Positions 60,097 to 64,000 of a stretch of 64,000 nt of DNA are shown here, in pieces. The notes beneath the pieces were generated by a model that saw only the letters and a program-made list of their open reading frames with translations, had not been told where the DNA came from and ran no database searches. Position 1 is the stretch's first letter; each line of letters begins with the position of its first letter. The stretch comes from Kappaphycus alvarezii (taxonomy: Eukaryota > Rhodophyta > Florideophyceae > Gigartinales > Solieriaceae), in NCBI GenBank assembly GCA_002205965.3, contig NADL03000499.1, positions 310,001 to 374,000 of the forward strand. The letters run 5' to 3'. Both the position numbers and the translations under genes were made by a program.

Positions 60097-60170
60097 TTTT
60101 TGTGGGGGGGGGGGTTGGGGAGGGGGTTGTGGAGGGGGTGTGGAGGGGGGAGGAGGGTCGGGGTCGGTTA
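60056..60170. other. G-rich tract just upstream of the cysteine-rich gene start
   Basis: The plus strand has GGA repeats at 60060-60083 and then many runs of 4-9 G between 60103 and 60160. Four or more close G runs fit G-quadruplex motifs. The GGA part lies within the putative signal-peptide codons. The rest lies just 5' of the minus-strand ATG at 60096. Confidence 0.7.
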
Positions 60171-60992
60171 AATGGAGATCGGGGGGAGGGGGCTGGGTTG
60201 GGGAGTACGTAGTGTGATTTGGAGGTACAGTACAGTACAGTACAGTACGGTTTGGAGGGGGTGCGGATGCAGATGGTGGATGCGGTTGAATCGGTTGAAA
60301 GGGTATTGGGGACTATTTCGGTGTTGTAAAAAAGGGAAGAAAAAAGATCAAGGTGTGTGGATGCGGTCAATATTTATTGTTACTGTACTATAGCAGTACT
60401 GTAAACTCTGTGTGTATAATTCTTTGATGATACAAGTGCAGTCCAACAGCAGGGAACAGTGCCCGCCCTTGATCGGGGGATGCCACTTGTCTCGAGATGG
60501 CGCCATTCCCTCGTTTTCCTCATTTTGTTTTGTTTTGTTTTGTTTTGTGTGTGGCATGGTGTGGGAATATTTGTCCTTTTTTTGTCATCCATCTATACAC
60601 CGAAACAAAAATAATTTTATCGCAACTTGTAAAACACCAGACAGTTACATAAAAATCTAACCCGTCCACTCATCACCCTCACCCGTCACGTCCTGCGCCT
60701 TGAGCACCTTACCACCCTCCAGTGCCGCCCTGTCCCCTCCCCCCCTCCCCAATCCAGATACATCCCCTCGATCAACCATCCATACACACGCCGTACCGCC
60801 CGGACAAACTGCCCCGCCGCCCGTGCACACATCCCAACTGCCCGCCTCCATCATATACCAAACTCTCAACGTCTCCAAAACTCCCACATTCCATATTGCC
60901 CCCAAACCCACCGCCTACCCACACCACAACCTAACCGACCGCCCCCAACTATAAGCTTAACCCCCCTCCCTAAACCAAACCCTCGTCCTACA
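60171..60992. other. Skewed low-complexity DNA
   Basis: Holds a (TACAG)n run at 60227-60247 and a TTTTG repeat near 60525-60546. A minus-strand open stretch at 60657-60914 (MEAGSWDVCTGGGAVCPGG) has no ATG at its start. It could be an exon, but this is not supported further. Confidence 0.35.
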
Positions 60993-61148
60993 ATGGACGA
61001 TGCACCACCACAACAACAACAACAACAACACCACTCCTCTACTCTACTGTACAGTACCGCCCCATCCCCTGCTTACACAACCGTCAACCCCCCTCCATCA
61101 AACCCACCGCCCATCACGCACACACCACCTCCATCTCCATCCGATTGA
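60993..61148 (+). CDS. Short polyQ/proline-rich ORF, doubtful
   Basis: An ATG at 60993 begins MDDAPPQQQQQQHH, then a Ser/Thr/Tyr stretch, then a proline-rich end, with a stop at 61146-61148 (51 aa). A TATA-like ctataagc lies about 40 bp upstream. Such composition is common both in real disordered proteins and in translated simple repeats. No homologue is known to me, and the same DNA is also open in another frame. It may be a first exon or noise. Confidence 0.2.
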   Translation: MDDAPPQQQQQQHHSSTLLYSTAPSPAYTTVNPPPSNPPPITHTPPPSPSD

Positions 61149-61944
61149 CACTCCCCACCCCTGTGCTGTGCGCCCCACACCGCAAACCACGCTCCAACAC
61201 GTCGCCCCACTGCACACCACCCTCTCATACTACACCTCCCACGTACCCGTCCCTCAAACCACCACCCCCTCCCCCCATATCCACTGCACTGCACTGCACT
61301 GCACTGCACTGACTGCACTGCACTGCACTGTACACTACTGTATACCACACCCACACCCCCTGCCTCGCATTCACCCCCGCCTCTCTCGTCCCACAAACCG
61401 CCGAAAACACACCACAACCACCGGCAAAGCATTGCAACTTATGCTCCAACATCATCTCTTCCGACCACCCCTCCCCTCCCCACCCGCCGATCCAACCGCT
61501 TCCGTCATCGTCACACCCCTTCCGTTTCGGACTCGGTTTTGGCTGCCTGCGTTCGTGCCGCCTGCTGCACCACTTGCATGACGTAAACGCCGCTGCGATT
61601 CTGTGCCCGACGCGGTTTGTTGCATCGTATCCTTGGCTCGCCTCTGAGCTTTGTGGAATTCGAGGAATCCTCGCCGTCTCGAACCATCCTGTCGATGCTT
61701 GTTTGGAAACAATGCTTTTGCATCTTGAAGTGCTGTTGCCACGCTTGGCTAAGAAAAAGGGAGGCCGCGCATCACTCTAATCTAGAGCGGTCACCTTGGG
61801 GAGGTCGAAAGTGTACAGTACAGTACAGTGGGGGGAAAAAGGTTCGGTTCTTTAAGATTTGAAATCTGTGGGCGTCTGTATCCCAGTATGTTCCGGCAGA
61901 TGGCTGAGATGTATACGTACGTATTGATATCTACACTGTAACCC
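61149..61944. other. Low-complexity sequence, no convincing gene
   Basis: A C-rich plus strand with a (TGCAC)n run at 61284-61329 and a short (TACAG)n run at 61815-61830. A basic, helix-like minus-strand frame covers 61452-61742 (LFPNKHRQDGSRRRGFLEFH), but its longest reading starts with GTG and has no family match. Confidence 0.35.
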
Positions 61945-62302
61945 TCTCTGTAGCGGCTCAAGACCAGCCATCAAGCACGCGACGTTGGACGTTACAGCAG
62001 TCGCAGCGTTCCGTCGGGAGAGCACTGCTCAGACCTTTCCGCAGGTCTCCATCGCCTCACAGCGACACCCCGGGCGATGTCGGTAAGCACTGAGTAAGGC
62101 ATCCGGGTGCCACCCTCCTAGGGAAGAAATTGCAACAGGCAAAAGCCGACTTTTGGTCGTGGTGGCAATGAAGGAATGATATCTTCTCCTCTTTGCGGAC
62201 ATTGCAGCGCTGAGCGAGGTGAGCGCGCTAAACCTGCGCACTCTCCTGTTGGAGGGCGCTAGAGGATTCACGAATGTTACGTCGAAGAAATCTGTGCCTC
62301 TT
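61945..62302 (-). mobile_element. LINE family A, 3' coding fragment
   Basis: On the minus strand GTDFFDVTFVNPLAPSNRRV, then AKRRRYHSFIATTTKSRLLP, SSLGGWHPDA, RRNAATAVTSNVACLMAGLE. This is the nuclease core and C-terminus of LINE A, truncated at the 5' side exactly where the R1 copy begins (62303-62307). One frame change occurs after GWHPDA. The 3' tail was not recognised. Confidence 0.82.
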
Positions 62303-62306
62303 GATA

Positions 62307-62743
62307 GGGGTAAATCGGCGGGGGAGAAGATCCTCAGAACCAATTACCCTGAGAAGGAGGTGTTGCGAGCGACAAAAGTGCTGCCGTGGTATTGTTGAAC
62401 GAACAAAAGGGAGTGTATATAGAAGAGAGTTGAGAAAGCTACAAGCAAGTATAAAAGGGGCAGGGTCTACCACTGACGCTCTGCGACCAGCGTAAGAAAA
62501 CGTTTTCTTGGGTCTGAAGTTGACTCTCAACTTCCTACTACTCGGGACTTGGCTTGAAGTTGTCTGCCAACTTGCTTGACCTCTCCATGAGGAAGCAGTT
62601 TACTCAGCTTATATAGACTTTTGGCTACCCCTAAAGTCCGAACAAAACTACAGAAGATACTAAGAAATGCATAAAAATACTTTGTGTGGACAATATACTC
62701 TAAGCAAAAGATACTTAAGAAACTAACAATTAATTTGGTCCTC
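62307..62743 (-). repeat. R1 repeat copy (LTR-like), well preserved
   Basis: On the minus strand the segment 62728-62361 starts TGTTAG and ends CAACA, like many copia LTRs (368 bp). It holds a TATA-like tctatataagc and is followed by ttggttctgag, loosely like a copia primer-binding site. It ends ccgatttacccc at 62307. The block 62307-62640 is ~94% identical by eye to 11879-12203, so it is young. The acidic ORF stops 16 bp upstream of TGTTAG, on the same strand. Confidence 0.8.
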
Positions 62744-63349
62744 TTATTTCCCATTCTCTAAATCAGATCCAAACAACTCCTCTAAAATATCCATGCTGTC
62801 CAAGCAGTCCCCACAAATATCTGCGAATGGCTCACAACTCTCTATTTCCCCCTGGGAGATATCTAGACTACTAAAGATATCTCCATCCGGTTCCATCGTG
62901 GGCACAACTTGATCCATACTCTCTATTCCAGGCCCCACCGGTCCAACACTTTCCATGCCCCCTGTTGCCTCATCTTCCTCATCCTCCTCCTCCTCCCCTT
63001 CCTCCCCTTCCTCCTCTTCCTCCTCATCCTCCTCATCCTCCTCATCCTCCTCATCCTCCTCATCCTCCTCATCCTCATCTTCCTGATCCTCGTACACTAG
63101 CTCAGGGGCTAACCATTCCTCGAAGGACTCCCCGCTCTCCTCCTCGACCTTCTCAGCCTCTCCCGGACTTACCTCCCTCGCTTCTTCTTCTATGAAGAGG
63201 CGGCGCACGAACTCGATGATTTGCTTCTTTGTTTGCCGCCGGATGTAGTCGTCGGCATCGGTTGGCCCGTAGGCGGCGAGACGAAGGCCATTGATGGAAC
63301 GGGAAGGGCGGTTTTTGGAAATAGGGACAGAGGGGCGAAGGTTGCTCAT
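62744..63349 (-). CDS. Acidic protein carried with R1 (best copy)
   Basis: An intact frame. I take the Met at 63349 (MSNLRPSVPISKNRPSRS, 201 aa) because the 42.9-kb copy starts at the same place; an upstream ATG at 63436 would add 29 residues. Residues ~1-35 are basic. An amphipathic helix follows (QTKKQIIEFVRRLFIEEEA), then FEEWLAPELVY, a Glu/Asp run of about 50 residues encoded by tcctcctca repeats, and a serine- and aspartate-containing tail with SMDILEELFGSDLE. No domain is recognised; acidic tails of this kind can bind basic proteins such as histones. A TATA-like tatttaaa lies ~110 bp upstream (near 63461) and is conserved in the 14-kb copy. Host gene captured by an element, or element gene, is undecided. 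Confidence 0.6.
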   Translation of the reverse strand: MSNLRPSVPISKNRPSRSINGLRLAAYGPTDADDYIRRQTKKQIIEFVRRLFIEEEAREVSPGEAEKVEEESGESFEEWLAPELVYEDQEDEDEEDEEDEEDEEDEEDEEEEEEGEEGEEEEDEEDEATGGMESVGPVGPGIESMDQVVPTMEPDGDIFSSLDISQGEIESCEPFADICGDCLDSMDILEELFGSDLENGK

Positions 63350-63436
63350 TGTGATAGAAGTTGGGGAACAGGAGGCAATGTGGGTGCTTTGGGTGTGTGG
63401 GGGGAGAGGGGTGATGAGTAAAATGATCGGGGGCAT

Positions 63437-64000
63437 TTGGAACTTAGAATAAAGGGGTTTAAATAGGCTCCCGGGGCAGGTTCTATAGATTAGGAATAGG
63501 TAAAATAAATCTGCAAGGGATTTTGCAATAGTGCATTTGCGCCCTTCTTCTCAAAAAAGGCGAATTTGGAGGAGGAGGTAAGCTAAAAGGGAAAAGGGAC
63601 TTGATTCGGGGTCGATTCAGAGGGTTAAATACAGTATAAAAATATCTAGATAAAATGGAAGTAAATTTGGAAATGACGGTTGGAGAAGTTAGGGGCGGGA
63701 TCGTTGTAGGTTGCTGGATTACACGAGGGGAGGACCATTTCCTGTCTTACGTGAAGGGAGGACCATTTCCTGTATTACGTGAAGGGAGGACCATTTCCTG
63801 TATTAAATGAGGGGAGGACCATTTTTTGTATTACACGCCCCTTTCTCAAGGCGAACGTCCCGGGTCGTCACTGCTCTTCTTCTGCTTCCGTTAGTGTTCG
63901 CTGTCTTATTGATAAGATGTATGGTCTCTCAAACGGGTACGGATGCAACTGATTACCAATATGATGCTCTAAAAAGTAGGTTCGCATTACTGGTACCTCA
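63437..64000. other. Upstream region of the acidic ORF, with a tandem repeat
   Basis: 63437-63660 is collinear with 13930-14240 and so belongs to the mobile unit. Its far end is not defined. A four-copy 28-bp tandem repeat follows at 63725-63836. Nothing is recognised in the last 160 bases. Confidence 0.5.
63725..63836. repeat. 28-bp tandem repeat, four copies
   Basis: The landmark aggaccattt recurs at 63731, 63759, 63787 and 63815, exactly 28 bp apart, with units ending in tattacgtga-like sequence. There are no spacers, so it is not a CRISPR array. Confidence 0.88.

Noticed and set aside
61000-61581. 193-aa plus-strand open frame rich in His, Pro and Thr
   Set aside because: It is a translation of CA- and CCA-rich simple sequence and the (TGCAC)n run. 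Its frame conflicts with the ATG/polyQ reading and shows no protein-like composition.
61452-61742. Basic helix-like minus-strand frame
   Set aside because: It has no ATG at its start, overlaps low-complexity DNA, and has no recognisable family. It is mentioned only in the region note.
63725-63836. Tandem array resembling a CRISPR
   Set aside because: The repeats are directly adjacent with no unique spacers, and the window is eukaryotic.

Overview
This is a eukaryotic window. It holds reverse-transcriptase retroelements of several classes, low-complexity DNA and long AT-rich blocks. There are no bacterial-style operons, ribosome binding sites, CRISPR arrays or recognisable tRNA or rRNA genes. 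The mix (Ty3/gypsy, two Ty1/copia lineages, and LINEs ending in a CCHC knuckle plus a PD-(D/E)XK-like nuclease) fits a fungus, alga or other small eukaryote. I cannot name the organism. Most of the window is a graveyard of nested insertions.

Layout. 1-0.8 kb: 3' fragment of LINE family A. 2.36-8.01 kb: a decayed Ty3/gypsy element with both LTRs. 8.3-13.0 kb: a decayed Ty1/copia element, split in its RNase H region by a ~740-bp repeat called R1 here. 13.1-15.2 kb: LINE family B fragment, then an R1 copy joined to a decayed acidic ORF. 15.5-16.2 kb: RNase H end of a second copia lineage. 17.2-31.9 and 34-42 kb: AT-rich DNA without convincing genes. 31.87-33.95 kb: a unit with ~60-bp terminal inverted repeats that encloses an antisense LINE reverse transcriptase fragment. 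42.8-45 kb: third acidic-ORF copy and another R1 copy. 45.3-49.2 kb: a LINE B copy interrupted by a LINE A copy with a 7-bp target duplication. 49.6-58.1 kb: more LINE and R1 fragments. 58.9-60.1 kb: a cysteine-rich, tandemly repeated and probably secreted protein gene on the minus strand, the best candidate for a host gene. 60-62 kb: very skewed low-complexity DNA with pentanucleotide repeats. 61.9-63.7 kb: LINE A fragment, R1, and the best-preserved acidic ORF.

The strongest leads are: (1) an acidic protein ORF that travels with the LTR-like R1 repeat in at least two places, with a third ORF relic elsewhere; (2) the TIR-bounded unit around a LINE reverse transcriptase, with hairpin-forming ends; (3) the 63-residue cysteine/tryptophan repeat protein; (4) LINE A insertions into other LINEs, with target duplications; (5) three mutually complementary segments at the gag/pol boundary of the gypsy fossil. 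All calls rest on reading motifs by eye. No database search was run.
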